NCBI GenBank assembly: GCA_033439265.1
Contig: JAVTVX010000016.1
Span: 19,638,701 to 19,702,700, forward strand
Direction: 5' to 3'
From: Dillenia suffruticosa
Taxonomy: Eukaryota; Streptophyta; Magnoliopsida; Dilleniales; Dilleniaceae
DNA: 64,000 nt
Part shown: piece after piece, positions 48,203 through 60,600 of the stretch
How positions within the stretch are numbered: position 1 is the stretch's first letter
How the letters are laid out: the number at the start of each line of letters is the position of its first letter
Made by a program: the position numbers and the translations under genes
The notes under the pieces: generated by a model
Seen by the model: the letters and a program-made list of their open reading frames with translations, nothing else
Databases searched by the model: none
What the model was told of the DNA's origin: nothing

Positions 48203-48213
48203 GCCAACGGCTT
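48203..48213 (+). promoter_or_regulatory. Candidate MSA (M-phase-specific activator) element upstream of shugoshin
   Basis: GCCAACGGCTT lies 107 bp upstream of the shugoshin ATG. It carries the CCAACGG core of the MSA consensus (YCYAACGGYYA), the site of three-repeat MYB factors that drive G2/M genes in plants. Two outer positions depart from consensus. A G2/M motif before a chromosome-cohesion gene makes sense, but binding is inferred. Confidence 0.45.
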
Positions 48214-48394
48214 CCCAAGTCAAACTCCAAGCCTACTTTGAAAACCTCCGAAGATGGTCCGAACCTAGCACTGTGTATTATGTTAAATTTTTTTTTTTGG
48301 GGATGCGTAAAGGAGCTTTATGCGGTATTAAATCCGTAAAAAAAATTGAGTTAAATAACTTTTGACCCAAAAAATTCCTTATATAATCCCTATT

Positions 48395-48522
48395 TATCGC
48401 GAGTTAAACACGCGACAAAATTACGTGACAGTATTACATGTGTCGCATCTCCAAGACATGACGTGACATTGTGTCGCGTCTTGAAGACGCGACAAAGCTT
48501 GTCACATCTCGAAAACGCGACA
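48395..48522. repeat. Left hairpin array (four 23-bp palindromes)
   Basis: Units at 48395-48417, 48441-48463, 48472-48494 and 48500-48522. Each follows the plan TGTCGCG-nnTT-n-AAnn-CGCGACA. The unit at 48472 is a perfect palindrome with 11-bp arms around one central base. The others are imperfect. Confidence 0.8.
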
Positions 48523-48912
48523 CAGCGGCGCTGCTCCACCCACGACGCTGTGCTCCTCCCCCCGCACACTGCGCTCTCCCTCTCCCCCACAACACTACGC
48601 TCCTCTCTCCCTCTCCTGCGGCGCTGCGCTCTCCTTCTCCCCCCTGCAGCACTACGCTCCTCTCTCCCTCCCCCCGCGGCATTGTGCGCTCCCTCTCTCC
48701 TCCCGCGACGCTGCGCTCCTCTCTCTCTCTCCCCACGCAGCACTCCTCCCCCGTCGTGGCACTCCTCTCTCTCTTCCCCGCGCGGCACTCCTCCCTCTCT
48801 CTCTCCTCCCCGCGACACTCCTCTCTCTCTCCCTCCCTCCCCCTGCAGCACCTCCCCCGCAATACTCCTACCTCTCCCTCCCTCCCCCATTACCACAGGA
48901 GCAGAGGGGGTA

Positions 48913-48991
48913 TGTCGTCTTCAAAACACGACGTAACCCATGTCGCGGATTCAATTCGCGACATAATCTGTCGCGGGTTCAACCCGCAACA
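48913..48991. repeat. Right hairpin array (three palindromes)
   Basis: Units at 48913-48935, 48941-48963 and 48969-48991, with the same TGTCGCG...CGCGACA plan as the left array. Stem interiors differ between units (GTCTT/AAGAC, GGATT/AATTC, GGGTT/AACCC) yet mostly still pair, so arms have changed together. Confidence 0.78.
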
Positions 48992-49079
48992 AATAGGGTT
49001 ATATACGGAATTTTTTTGGGTCAAAGGTCATTTAAATTTTTTTTTTACAAGTTTAATTCCGTACAAAACTTAGCACAAA

Positions 49080-51650
49080 GGGCTAAGACCTTAACTTCAA
49101 ATGAAAGCTAAGTCTCGAATATCATACTGAAGAGCCATATAAACCACTTTTGGAGGAGAAAACAATTTGTGGATACCCTATGGGATTGATTGACTAAACC
49201 GAGTAAGAACATCAGTACAATTATTACCCTCTCTCAGAGTGAATTGATTTGAGTGGACACTGGCTTCCTCCATTAGTTGTTTACAGTCCTGAATAACATA
49301 ATAAACTGGATGATGAGGTGCCACTCCAATTGAGATAGCTGTAACCAAATCGTTCGAATCAACCTCAATTATTACCGGATGAATTTTTATCTGATGAACA
49401 AGCCAAAGACCCTCTCAAATTCCTCATAATTCTGCCTCCAAGGGGTCTGTTTCTCCCAAATTTCTGGCGAAATGCTGGACTCATAAACCAAACTCATATC
49501 TGATAAGCCTCCCAATCCCTGTCCTACGAGTGTACGGGTGAACTGAACTATTAGTGTTTAACTTATAAAAACCTGGATTAGGAGGAGACCATGCGATCCA
49601 TCTCCCTAACCGAAGGGGGTGACTCCTTACTCCAAGCTAAACAACCCTCTCTAGCATGTCTACATGCCTGGACCACAACTCTCTCCAGAGAAAAGGATCA
49701 TGCTTCAAACACCGTACAACAATGTTCTTTCCAAATAGTCCAAAGAGTGTAAACAAATATCATAGCTCAAGGTTGACCTCTGAGTAAAGCATGGGATCTA
49801 CAATTTTTCTCAAGCCAGTCTCTTTCTAGTGGAGGTTCCAACACCATGTTGATCAAAAAGGAGGAGTTCAAAACTCGGAACCAAACCTATTGGGCAAACG
49901 TACACTCAGGGAAGAGATAGGCAATAGAATTCGAACCTTTCTAACAAAGGGGGCAAAGAGGATCCTCAGTTACTCCTCTTCGAAAACAAGTCATCTCTAT
50001 GATCACCCTATCATGAGCCATAAGCCAAAGTAGAAACTGATCTGCTTCTGACATCGCATGTGCCAAATCCATCTCCATTGGCTTGCAGTAGTCTAACTTG
50101 ATGATTCATGATGGTGAAGGAGCTCATACACTGACTTAGTAGAAAAAACTCTTGAGGGTTCCCTTATCCAACATATAGAGTATCGGATCATGGGGTCTTT
50201 AGAAATCATGACAGCTCTGATTTCCTCTATAATATCCTCCGGAAGGATTGTCCTCAGTTTCAGCTATATCCCAATCCCAATTTGAGTTAACAAACTGAAG
50301 AACCCTTAGGTTCTAAGACTGTGAACAAGGACTTTAGCCAAGATTTTATAACCGGTGTTCAATAAACTTATCGGCTTAAACTCGGTCAACATACTCGGTC
50401 GGTCTTTCTTAGGAATCAAAACAATGAAAACCCGAAGGAACTCAGGGGAAAACAAACTATCTCCGAAGGCACCCGCAATAAATGTATAAAGAATTGGATG
50501 ACTAAAGTCCCAAAATTTTTTATAGAAAATTGGTTGAATATTATCCGAATTTTTTATAGAAAAAATTACAGATTTAACCTCCGATAACTCAATAGTCCAA
50601 ATCAGTATGTCCCAATCCCTAGCATCTATCACCCGTTGCCATAGACTATAATCCCCAATAATGTCACTAGTATGAGTTGTAGCAAACACCCCCCGAAAAT
50701 AAGTAGTCGCATACTCCTTAAATTGCTAAGGATCATAACATCACTCACCATCAATTTTGAGTTGGCTAATTCTATTACGTTGTGTCGAACCAGAGTAGTG
50801 AGATGGAAGAATCAGGTATTCCAATCACCGTTGCAATACCTAGAGCCCTCAAATCTTTTATAGAAAAAATTACGGATTTAACCTCCGACAACTCAATGGT
50901 CCGAATCACCTTTGCAATACCACTCGATCCAAGACTTCTATTGCCAAAAACTTCCTCCATATCAAGAATCCTATAATACGCCCCCAACAAATAAAACCGG
51001 AGACGGTGTAAAAATTTTGAGTGACTATAATTATGAGAACCTTGAATACCTCGCAATTGAGCCTCTAACTTACATTTCTTTTGAAAGATATTCCCAAACA
51101 TAGTTTGGTTCCACTCTTTGAGAGCCGAAGTAGAATCTCGGATAGCCTGAGTAAGAGAATGATCCCCGTTCTGACCATTCCATGTCGAAACAAACACCTG
51201 TTGAAACCGAGGATGACATAATCAAGCCACCTCAAAGCAGAACGGATGATGCTCTCATGATGGAGCCAAGTTCATACAAGTCCGTAGGAGGATAGGATGA
51301 TAGTCACCATGTAATCTCGATAGGTTTACCACTCATGCTTCCAGAAAGCAAATATAGCGGTGTGGGTTCCCCAAAACCCCATCTAGCCTTTCCCTGAGAG
51401 TAACAATACCATTCCGTCTCCTTACCCAAGTAAAAGGTCTCCCAATGTCACCTAAGTCCCGAAGATTACACTGATCCCAATAATCTCGAAACCGTTGAGC
51501 CCTCGTCAACACAAGAGCCCCCCCATTACTCATTTCAGACACTCCGGCAATATCATTCAAATCACCTAGCACAAACCAAGCCTCCGCCATAGAACTAGGT
51601 AAAGTGTGAAAACCCACATGCCTCTGGCTTTTTGTTACTGTTCGGTTGGA
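49080..51650 (-). mobile_element. Decayed L1-type LINE, ORF2 remnant
   Basis: Read on the minus strand. First, at 51650-51333, comes endonuclease sequence (WFVLGDLNDI, GRPFTWVRRRNG, RERLDGVLGN). At 51197-50300 come the linker and the start of reverse transcriptase (ALKEWNQTMFGNI, then EFLRVFIVLIPKKDRP and FKPISLLNTGYKILAKVL). At about 50100-49760 is a zf-RVT domain (LWLMAHDRVI, CFRRGVTEDPLCPLC). At 49560-49150 is an RNase H domain (AWSPPNPGFYKLNT, IIEVDSNDLV, REGNNCTDVLTRF). The whole is about 2.6 kb against about 4 kb expected. The catalytic FADD-bearing core of the polymerase is missing between 50306 and about 50100, and several stops and frameshifts are present, so it is dead. An internal duplication is noted in the findings. 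Confidence 0.88.
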
Positions 51651-53509
51651 TATAAATAATCCCCTTTGCTAAGTGGATGAGAAAGAATTAAGAACATTAA
51701 AACCCCATAAAGGAGAAGCCTATTTTGTCAAATTAATTAATAATAAATAACAATAACATCATTAATAAAAGGTACAAATAGATATGATAGCACTTCTAAT
51801 TAAACTACAATGAATCGAACTATTGTTAATGGTTCAAGAATTATTGACCGGTTTGTAGTCCAAGAATCGCGATGACAATCATGTCTAAAGTTTTAGTTTT
51901 GCTTCTTCATTTTGAAAAGCCAGGAACCACCGATTCAAACCAACAATTTTCAATTTGAATCATCAAGAACCGTCGATTAGAATCGAAAGTTTTTTAAAAT
52001 ATTTTTTAATTTGGTAAATGTAAAATAAGTAATATTAAAAATTGAAATACAAATAAACTATTCTTATTAGTTTAAAAGCAAAAATAAAAATCTTCTATTT
52101 TAGTCAGTGATGAATTTAATATAATATTTAAAATTCAATAATAAAAATACATATAACTTTTATATTAGAAAAATTAATTTAAACAAATTATTGCACAAAT
52201 TTAACTCGGGTAATAAATATTTAACTCATGGGTTATGGCAAAGTGGGTTTTAAATATTTATTACTAAATCGATTAAAAGATGAAGATGCAATAGTGTTCC
52301 AATTATATTCATTTCCTCGTTAATTACTCAAAATTTTCATTTTTTTTTTAAAAAAAGATCGATATTTATTTTTATTTTTTGTTTTTTAAGATTAAAACCG
52401 AAAATATTTAGAATCAAAATTAAAATTAAAACTGTTTAAAATCAGAACCAGCATTTTAGAATTTAGAATCGAAACCACTCATTTAAGATTCGGTTCCAAT
52501 TTTTTTAAATCAGGAACAGGGAATCTTACATAGTTGGAATTGGCAGTTCCGAAACCGTGGCCATGTCTAGATAGAGTGCAAATTGTACCATGTTAACCTA
52601 GTGGACAATGAAGAGTTATTTTGGTCAAATGTTGTTACAAATTAAAGAACCGTTTAAATTGTTGAATTCCTTGAACTTTTTTAGGATTTTTTCTTTTGCT
52701 TGCATAGCAAGTAATGCAATTTTCCATAATAAATGGTTCTTTGAAGTTTTTATTTATTTACTTTTTTTTGTATGACTAGGGTGGTATGAAAAATTAAATA
52801 AATCTTTTTACTCTACATACGAAAAAAATCGCATCTTTCAGTAATACAATACTTTCTAAATTGACTAAATTATGAAAATTTGCAACAAAATCATAAAAAT
52901 TTGCAATTGGTGGGCCTAGCCTTGATGCATTCAGAGCAAAGCAACCAGATGCATGGTGTTTTACTTCCCCCACCCCCATAACTTGGTACTATTACTTTGT
53001 ATATCCGATGTTTAACAAGAAACGAACAGCTTAAGCTTAGAGTCTCCTCACTTCTATTTTTCTTTTTTTTTTTTAATTTGGTTTCGCTTGATTACATCTC
53101 CTTATATAAAATAAATAGACAAATTATATATTTTACAAGATATAGAAAACTCTTTTTAAGGTAATATTTGTTTTTATTTATGAAATTTAATGACAAGTTT
53201 TGTTACAACAAAATTAGTAAAATCTATATTTATCAAAATTGAAAATTTCTTTAAAATATTTTGAGAATTCGTTAAGAAGGAAAAGTAGGAAGAGAGAAAC
53301 TTTATAATTATAGGAAGTGTAGGTCCTCGATTTATAAATATTAAATGGCTATTAAACTCATCCCTTCAGTGATGAGGGATATTTGAACGCTTGTTTGGGT
53401 TAGATGAGCAGACTCCATGCGGCAGCTAGTTTTGGGCTTAGCTCAATTAAACAATCAAACGTCTAATCTGATGTGGCCCATCTACGTCTCTGGTCCAGGT
53501 AAAGCTCAA
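51651..53509. other. Intergenic, with a possible hAT-like remnant
   Basis: AT-rich with no gene. Between about 51820 and 52570 the sequence repeatedly uses GAACCG/CGGTTC-type words (AAGAACCGTCGATTAGAATCG, CAGTTCCGAAACCGTGGCCATG), a style seen in plant hAT-derived repeats. Termini and target duplication could not be set, so this is a weak call. Confidence 0.35.
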
Positions 53510-53526
53510 TTTGGTCTAATAATGTT

Positions 53527-53752
53527 TTTTTTTTTTTTTTTTTTTTGTGTACAATGTCTTGAACACCGCTCGGTATCTGGGGTTTCGTCTCGACTAATCC
53601 AGACCAACCACTCAGTAGCTCCTTTCAGAGGGCGAGTCTCCCAACGGGGAATGTTTCATACACATGAGGGTCCGATAATTCCAGCGGGATTCGAATTTCG
53701 GTCATACTTAAGAGTATTCAACCCCATATCCGATTGAGCCAATTTACGTTGG
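53527..53752 (-). mobile_element. tRNA-derived SINE
   Basis: On the minus strand the element begins near 53752 with an A box matching the consensus (TGGCTCAATCGG, 53730-53741), then a B box (AATTCGAATCC, 53687-53697), and ends in a poly-A tail (53546-53527). Target duplications TTTGGTCTAATAATGTT (53510-53526) and TTTGGTTTAATAATATT (53753-53769) match at 15 of 17 positions. Length is about 225 bp. The structure is complete. Confidence 0.92.
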
Positions 53753-53769
53753 TTTGGTTTAATAATATT

Positions 53770-54223
53770 GATCAGTATTGAGAAATAATTTTGATCATCA
53801 CAGCCTCTAGGTAAAGCTCAATGATTTATTGGCTAAATCATTTGTGCAAAATAGCAACGGCAAATTGATAAAATGGAATATGGCGTTAAATCCATTAATC
53901 AAGTTTTGGATTTAAAATTTGAGAATTAAAAAGACCATATTGAGAGAACCACCTCTAAATAGGAACCCACAAACACTCAAATCAAATTAGTTAGAATATA
54001 ACTCCAAATATTGATAGTAGGATTAAAAAAATAAATCATTTATGCAAAATTTTGGAGGGCGCATGGGCGCGCATAGACACTCTCTCTCTTTCTCTCTCTC
54101 TCTCTCTCCCAAGTAATTGGCCCTTTCTTGTTAGTTTTGAGGTTGGGCCTTGAAGAGAGAGATATATATCATAAAGACTTAATTATTCCTACTTACGCTT
54201 ATAATGATTCCAGAGTAGGCTTA
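53770..54223. other. Intergenic, no gene seen
   Basis: AT-rich DNA with a CT microsatellite near 54080-54108. Nothing else can be supported. Confidence 0.6.
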
Positions 54224-54628
54224 TTATGACACTCGAATAGTGTAACGGGTACCCATAATACTATCCGATCAAAACTCGACTCAAGCTCGAACTCGGGTAG
54301 CTCAGTATCGAGCTTGAGCCCAATTGTGTCGAGCTCGAAAACTCGATGAATTACTCGAAATCCATTAATTATATTTTTTTTAAAATAATTTTTATATGTA
54401 ATTATATTTTTTAAAATAATTTTTATATGTAAAATTATATTTACAGGTTTACTCTTTTAAATATATTTCCCACACTATCTAACAATATTACCCGATAATA
54501 ATACCCAACAACACTTCAAGCTCTAGGTTGAACTCGAAAAATACAAACTCAACGAGTTCAAGTTCACTTAAATAACACTCGAGCCGAGTTTAGATATCAA
54601 TACTACCCAACTCAACCGAGTGTCATAA
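54224..54628. mobile_element. MITE-like element with TTATGACACTCG ends
   Basis: Exact 12-bp inverted ends: TTATGACACTCG at 54224-54235 and its complement at 54617-54628. Inside are many CTCGA/TCGAG words (AAACTCGACTCAAGCTCGAA, CACTCGAGCCGAG), an AT-rich centre, and no coding frame. Size (405 bp) suits a hAT-type MITE. No target duplication was recognised. Confidence 0.68.
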
Positions 54629-57600
54629 CACCCATACTCCAAAGGGACAGAGAGGGGCGATATGATTTTTCTTTTGGTTTATTAAGAGGGTTATACGCAT
54701 AAAATTATAGGGGTAAACAACCTCTAATATAATCATAGAATAAACTTAAATGTTTTTAAGGGGACAGTTTGGTGGTTACAATTTTTCTTTCCCAACTTTG
54801 AAATCCAAGATTTGAATTCTTGTGTAACAAAAAAAAAATAGAATAAACTAAAATTATTAGAATTCAAATCTCCTTACTAAAATAAACTAACAAAGTGCAT
54901 ATCTATATTGTGCACATGCTTGTGTAGAGAGGTAGAGCCTCTTAGTTACTCCATATCCTATATGGTAGTAATAAGAATTCATAGTCCCAAGTCCAAGTCC
55001 AATTCATGTATTGAATGAATAAATAACCCTAATGATTCCTAAACTTTCCACAGTCAAAATATGCTGGCCCAGCCCAGCCCACCTCGACCAGCCACAGGCT
55101 AGCCTTAAACGCGCCAAAGCGGGGTCAGTCGACCGCAGTTCGCACGCTAATGGGCTAACCGGCAGAATGGCTTAAAAAAATAATAATAAATAAATCAATC
55201 AATCAAGATTAAAATTAATGAAAAGATAAATAAATAAACTAAAACAGCATCATCATTGGAACCCTAATAGGTGGTACAATCAAAGTTCAATCATCTTTCA
55301 TCATCTTCGTCTTCCTGAACCTCAATATTAAGATTAAAATGTTTCCCTTTTCTCATCGTCATTTTCTATAAAATATAAATTAAAAGAATAGCACCAATAT
55401 TTTATTGGTTTAATACGAAAATACTAAATTTACTTAATCAAAATTTTAAATTCAAGTATTAAGAATAAAAAAAAAAAGTATCGGAGAGCTCACCATTTAA
55501 TAGATCTAATAGTTAACTCAAACTAAATTAATTAGAATCAATAAATTGATAATTGGATGTCGATCAAATATCAAAAAAATAAATTTAAAGAGTAACCCAT
55601 TACTCTAAAAAATATTAAAAGACTATGATGATTTATCTTTATTATATTATTCACTTATATATTGAAATCAAACAATCGAATCAATTACGCATACAAATTA
55701 AAGTTTAGATATTTTTTTACAGAACACAGCTTTTATACTTGTTTAGAATCCAAAACCAATACTAAGAGAAGACTCATATGCTATTATAGCAATGAAAATA
55801 CTAAATAAGTCACGGGTCATCATAGATATTGCTCAGGAAATCTAAACCAATGCTTCTTCCAATGGTTCAGCACATCTCTAAATTTTCAAAAAGTACTTCA
55901 TTCAAAGGGATCGCTCATCCAAATATGCTTCCGATCAAGATTTTCTGATCTTTTTAATCATTTGGCTTTTATTGTTCTTAAAATCCTACACAGAAAACAA
56001 TGTCAAGGACAATTGAAAAGACAAACACACACACACAAGTGAGTTCCTTGGAAATAAAACCCTTTTGCCCTTTCCTTTTACTCCTATGATACCTCCACCT
56101 CACTCTTTTATTTATATATATATATATATATATAAAGATCCGAAATCAAAATCTTTATAAAGAGAATAGAAATAATATCAATTGAACTATATCTTATTGA
56201 TATTTAGATTAATCTCGTGAAAATAAAATTCCAACAATTTAAATTTCAAAGGGATAAAAAACCACCCTCAAGGCAAGAGCAATACAATAGTCAAGTCAAT
56301 ACCCGCCAAATTTCTCTTTCATCCTCACAAGTATATCCCTTATGACATTATATTATGTCTAGAATAATGTTAGAATTTCACTTATTATAGAGTATTTGGT
56401 ATTTACCCATCATTATGTAAAAGGGTCGAATTCATTTTTCTAATTTTAATTTGTCATTCAAAATTTAACACTTATCTATATATCCATTGATTTGTAAATT
56501 ACTATTGCAAGTGATTCAAGTTCGTAATTTTGTAGACATATATAGAAATATTAATGTTATTAACCTACATGCTATCTTATCTACCATGATTCATGTTTTT
56601 TCTCTTTTATAAATTATTATTATTTAATAATTACTTTAAATTAGACTAAATTTAATTTAAAATGGATTAAATTTTTAAGGAGTAAAACCCTCTTGACAAA
56701 TTTTTTTTTATACATAAAATTCAAAATTAAGATTTTATTTTAAAAAATATTAGTATTTAGTTATCGAAACAATTAAACACTTGCTATGTTCCTTTTAGGT
56801 AAAAGCAAAAATTTAAAATGATTTCAGGTAGAGGGAGAGAGACAACCATGTAATTAGTAATCATTTAGGAGGAGAGCTACCAAAGAACAGTTGATTTAGT
56901 AAGATATGTCGTTATTTCTTTTAATCAAGTTTTTAAATTTGACTAACGATTTGGATATAAAAAAAACTATATTAAAAGGGTAGTCTCCTTAATAGACCAC
57001 TGTAAATCTTAAATCAGATTAATAAAAATATAATTATGAATACCGATTCGATATAATAAAGAAAAATAGGAAAAGGGCTTATAAGGGTCACAGACGTCCA
57101 AATGTGGGGCACATCATAACTCACCTTTTGACCTTCGTTGGCCCAACTGGCATGTCATGCCATGATACAATTTTCATTTCTACGTTATTCCTTTTCATTT
57201 TTATTTTTTTTATTAAATCATATTTCAATTAAATAGATTCGAATATTTATAAAAATTCTATTTAAAAAATAACTCTCTTAATATATTTTTTATTTTTAAA
57301 TTTTAAATTTGAGATTAATTAAATGATATAATATTTCATCTCATTAAGTCAATTCTCTATTGATATTTTTATTTTTTATTTTTAAATGATTAAAACTTCT
57401 GTGAAACCTTTCTTCTCCAAGTTGGCTAAAAGACTCTGTTTAAAGAAACAACTCTTGTAATATAATTTTTTTTATTTTTAATTTTAAAATTCAAAATTTA
57501 ATTAAAAAATAAAATACTGTATCTCATCTTTCCTTTTTCTTTCTAGATGATTAAAACTTATGTGAAACCTTTCTTCTCCCAGTTGGCTGGGAATCTTCTT

Positions 57601-60600
57601 TCGTGGCAAATGGGCCCACCAAAAAAGGCCCAAAGAGGCACGAGCCCCCCACCCACCTTTTCCTTTTGTGTTTTTTTTTTCGGCTTTGGTAGATTCACCG
57701 ACCTTTTCCACAAAGTCGAACAATATGTTTTGTATTTTTCTTGGGCCTTTATTTCCATTCCTATCCAAAATTCAGGTATTAGATAAAAAGGAAATGGTAT
57801 TCACACGAAGGCACTCGCTCAAAATTTTCTCTTTTGACTCATCCAAAGCATATTATCAAATAAAAAATAATTCTTAGTATCCACAAAAAAAGATAAAAAA
57901 AGATAAGACCAAACATAAATTCTTTTATTTTACTCATTAAAAGAGTTTATAAAATTAGAACTACATAATAAAGATAATCCTTAATTGATCTCATAATACT
58001 TAAATTAAATTTTCGAATCATTAGAATAGAGAAATGAGATTTGAGAGAATCAATCTCTTAATAGGTCATACAGAACCCAAACAAAATTCATTAAATAAAA
58101 TTTAGATACCGGTTCATAGTAAAAAAAATTCGTCTACACAAAAAACAGATGACCCTTTTTATGTAATTATTAAATAAAATACAATTAGTATTAAAACTCG
58201 AATAGATTCTATTAAAAGAAGTAAACTGACAAGCAAAGTTTGCTAGTATATACACAATTTACGTGTTAACGAGGAGTATTTAATTTATAAAGGATTCCCT
58301 AAATTTAATATTATACATAAAAAAGGTAGTCGTTTGAATATTTATTATTATCTTACAAAGAAAAATGAAGACTATGCTCTGAATTTTTCCCTCTATTTTC
58401 GCAGCCGTATTTTTTGAAATTCTACTTTTGGGTGGCTCGAGGCATTGCGGGGAATGAACTTTGCTTCATACCCAAACAAAATACACGTAGATATATCACT
58501 GTGAACGCCGCAAATTCCTTGATCAAGTCCAAATAATTCTCGTACTCTTAGATTCCATGAATATAATTGTTTCAATGAAATGGCATTTGATAAAAGTCTA
58601 ACCTGGACAAATAAGATTAAGGAATTTAAGAAATTATGTTAAAAAGCATGATACATGCCCCGGCTATTGTGTGTTTTTTTAGTTGATTAATAGTACCTGA
58701 AAATTCAATTAATCTGATTTGAATAATTGTTACATCTAATTTAGGATTTACTTTCTCAATGTTTATTTTTTATTTTCAAAACTCGAATTTAAAATTTTAA
58801 TTAAAAAATTTTATTATTTTGTCACCAAACCTACAGATAGTTGGTTTCGAGCTATTGTGTGTGCATATTATTTTAAAGGGAATAATCTGATAGTCGCAAT
58901 CGTCCTTTTCCAACCTGTTGATTCCGATTTCAAATGTCGATGTACAAACAAAAAAGAAAAAATTGTGGGTGCATATCCAAAAATAGTAGTTGGGCCTTGC
59001 AATAATTAGAGAGGAAAAGAGAAAAACTATAAATTGGGTTATGAAATTTTGAATTAGGGATTGTTTGTTTATGTATATATATATATATATATATATATCA
59101 AAATACACCTAAAGTAACTTGTGTCATCCACCAAATGACTGAATAGTGTTGTTAGGCACTTTAATTACAACTTTCGTTGATGATGTCTAAGAAAAGAACG
59201 TAAAGAATTTCATTTAACCAAATGAGTGCATGAGCTCGCATGTTTGGAAAGCATATATGGCGTTGGGGCCAAGTTAATTGCCCATTATATGGTTTTTGAA
59301 TCCTAAGGAACGCATATCCAAAACATAATTATTGTGCCCAAAATTTTAGGTTGATACTACATCATGGTAACTAGAAAAATTTATTCTTAACTTTTGAAAT
59401 GAATACCACATATCTAATAAATGCTCGAATTAAATTAACCAAAATATATTTTTAGATATCGATTGATATAATATAAAAAAATATCACAGAATAAAATCAG
59501 AAACTTATTTAATAGAACGAAGTGCGATATATAAAGAACAATAGGGATGCATATTATAATTTTTCAAAAATAAACAATATTTTAAATAATTTTAGTGAGA
59601 TCGTTGATAACATTTTTGAGACTTTGGTCATATTTTTTTTAAAACGCCATTAAAAATATATATATTAAAAGTTTACATCAAAATTTCAATAACGGGACTT
59701 TCCCCGATATATGGCTTTGCCTGTGGAAACAATACTCATTAAAATGTTCTAATATATCAAGAAAAGTTGCCCAATTGCAAATATAAAGATGAAACTATGA
59801 TTTTATTTTTCTTTTTTGTTATGGAAATGAATTTATCCCTCCATGAAGGGGAAGAATAATAATCTTAAGACTCAAGCCAACAAGATAAGAATAAATATAT
59901 AATAAAAAAATTAATTAAGGGGTCCCATTTTGGCTTCTATATCTAAACATCATATGATTTGATCACTGCTTTATCAAATTTCAAAAGTCCAAGACATTTC
60001 TCCTAACACAAGAAAAGCATTTATCCTTTGGATCATAAAGGTTTCTTTGCATTGCCTGCAACCCCAAAATAAAAATAAAAATAAAAAAGTAAAAATTTCA
60101 TCTAAGATTTTGATAACCTTTTTATATATATATATATATTTATTAGGTAATTCTTTTCTTTTCCTCGATCAACTTTCTTGCCTTGTGTTATTATCCACTC
60201 GGCTAATCGGCCATGGCGGTTAAAGGGGTCACGATCAAAAGTAGTTTTTCCCTTTTCTATCCCATCGATATCCGATAATCATATTAATCTCGAATAAATT
60301 TAATTCGAGCGGTATTAAATTTTTAAAAAATAGAACTCTTATGACACTTATTTTTTCATATACAAGACTCAAATTAAAAATATTAATCAAGTGATAACAA
60401 TATTTAATCACTGAATCAGCTAAGCGTTTGTATTTTTTCTCTCATAATAATTATTTTTCAATCATATGATTAACTTTTGTTTCTTTATTTTTATTTTTTC
60501 ATTTTAAGCTCTTCTTTTTGAAAATATTTGAAAGAAAAATTTTTTGTAAAATATATTATGTAAGAAAATTTCTATTCTCCTAGATATTAATACTATATAT

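Larger units (their letters stand above)
48313..49071. mobile_element. Non-autonomous inverted-repeat element carrying hairpin arrays, upstream of shugoshin
   Basis: Long terminal inverted repeats of about 105 bp: left about 48315-48420, right about 48969-49070 reversed. They share TTTTGACCCAAAAAATTCC-type blocks and the AATCCGTAAA-like outer part. Inside each end are 23-bp palindromes (listed separately). The centre (about 48525-48895) is C/T-rich low-complexity DNA with imperfect repeats of CTCCTCTCTCCCTC and GCGGCGCTGCG-like units. No transposase is present. The architecture suggests a MITE, Mutator-like or otherwise. Related TAGCAC motifs lie at 48267 and 49072, but the target duplication is not certain. 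Confidence 0.72.

Noticed and set aside
48395-48991. CRISPR-like array of 23-bp units
   Set aside because: Units are palindromic and variable, spacers are irregular, and the genome is a plant; they are subterminal repeats of a DNA element.
48390-49073. Overlapping frames of 142-200 codons on both strands, Arg/Glu/Gly- or Ser/Pro-rich
   Set aside because: They arise from C/T-rich low-complexity repeats inside an inverted-repeat element; there is no domain, and the frames on the two strands mirror each other.
53527-53752. Possible tRNA gene on the minus strand
   Set aside because: The boxes are promoter relics in a SINE head; the sequence beyond does not fold as a tRNA and ends in poly-A.
57502-57877. 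Several overlapping frames of 66-88 codons
   Set aside because: They lie on both strands of one 370-bp stretch with no domain and no conserved start or splice sites.
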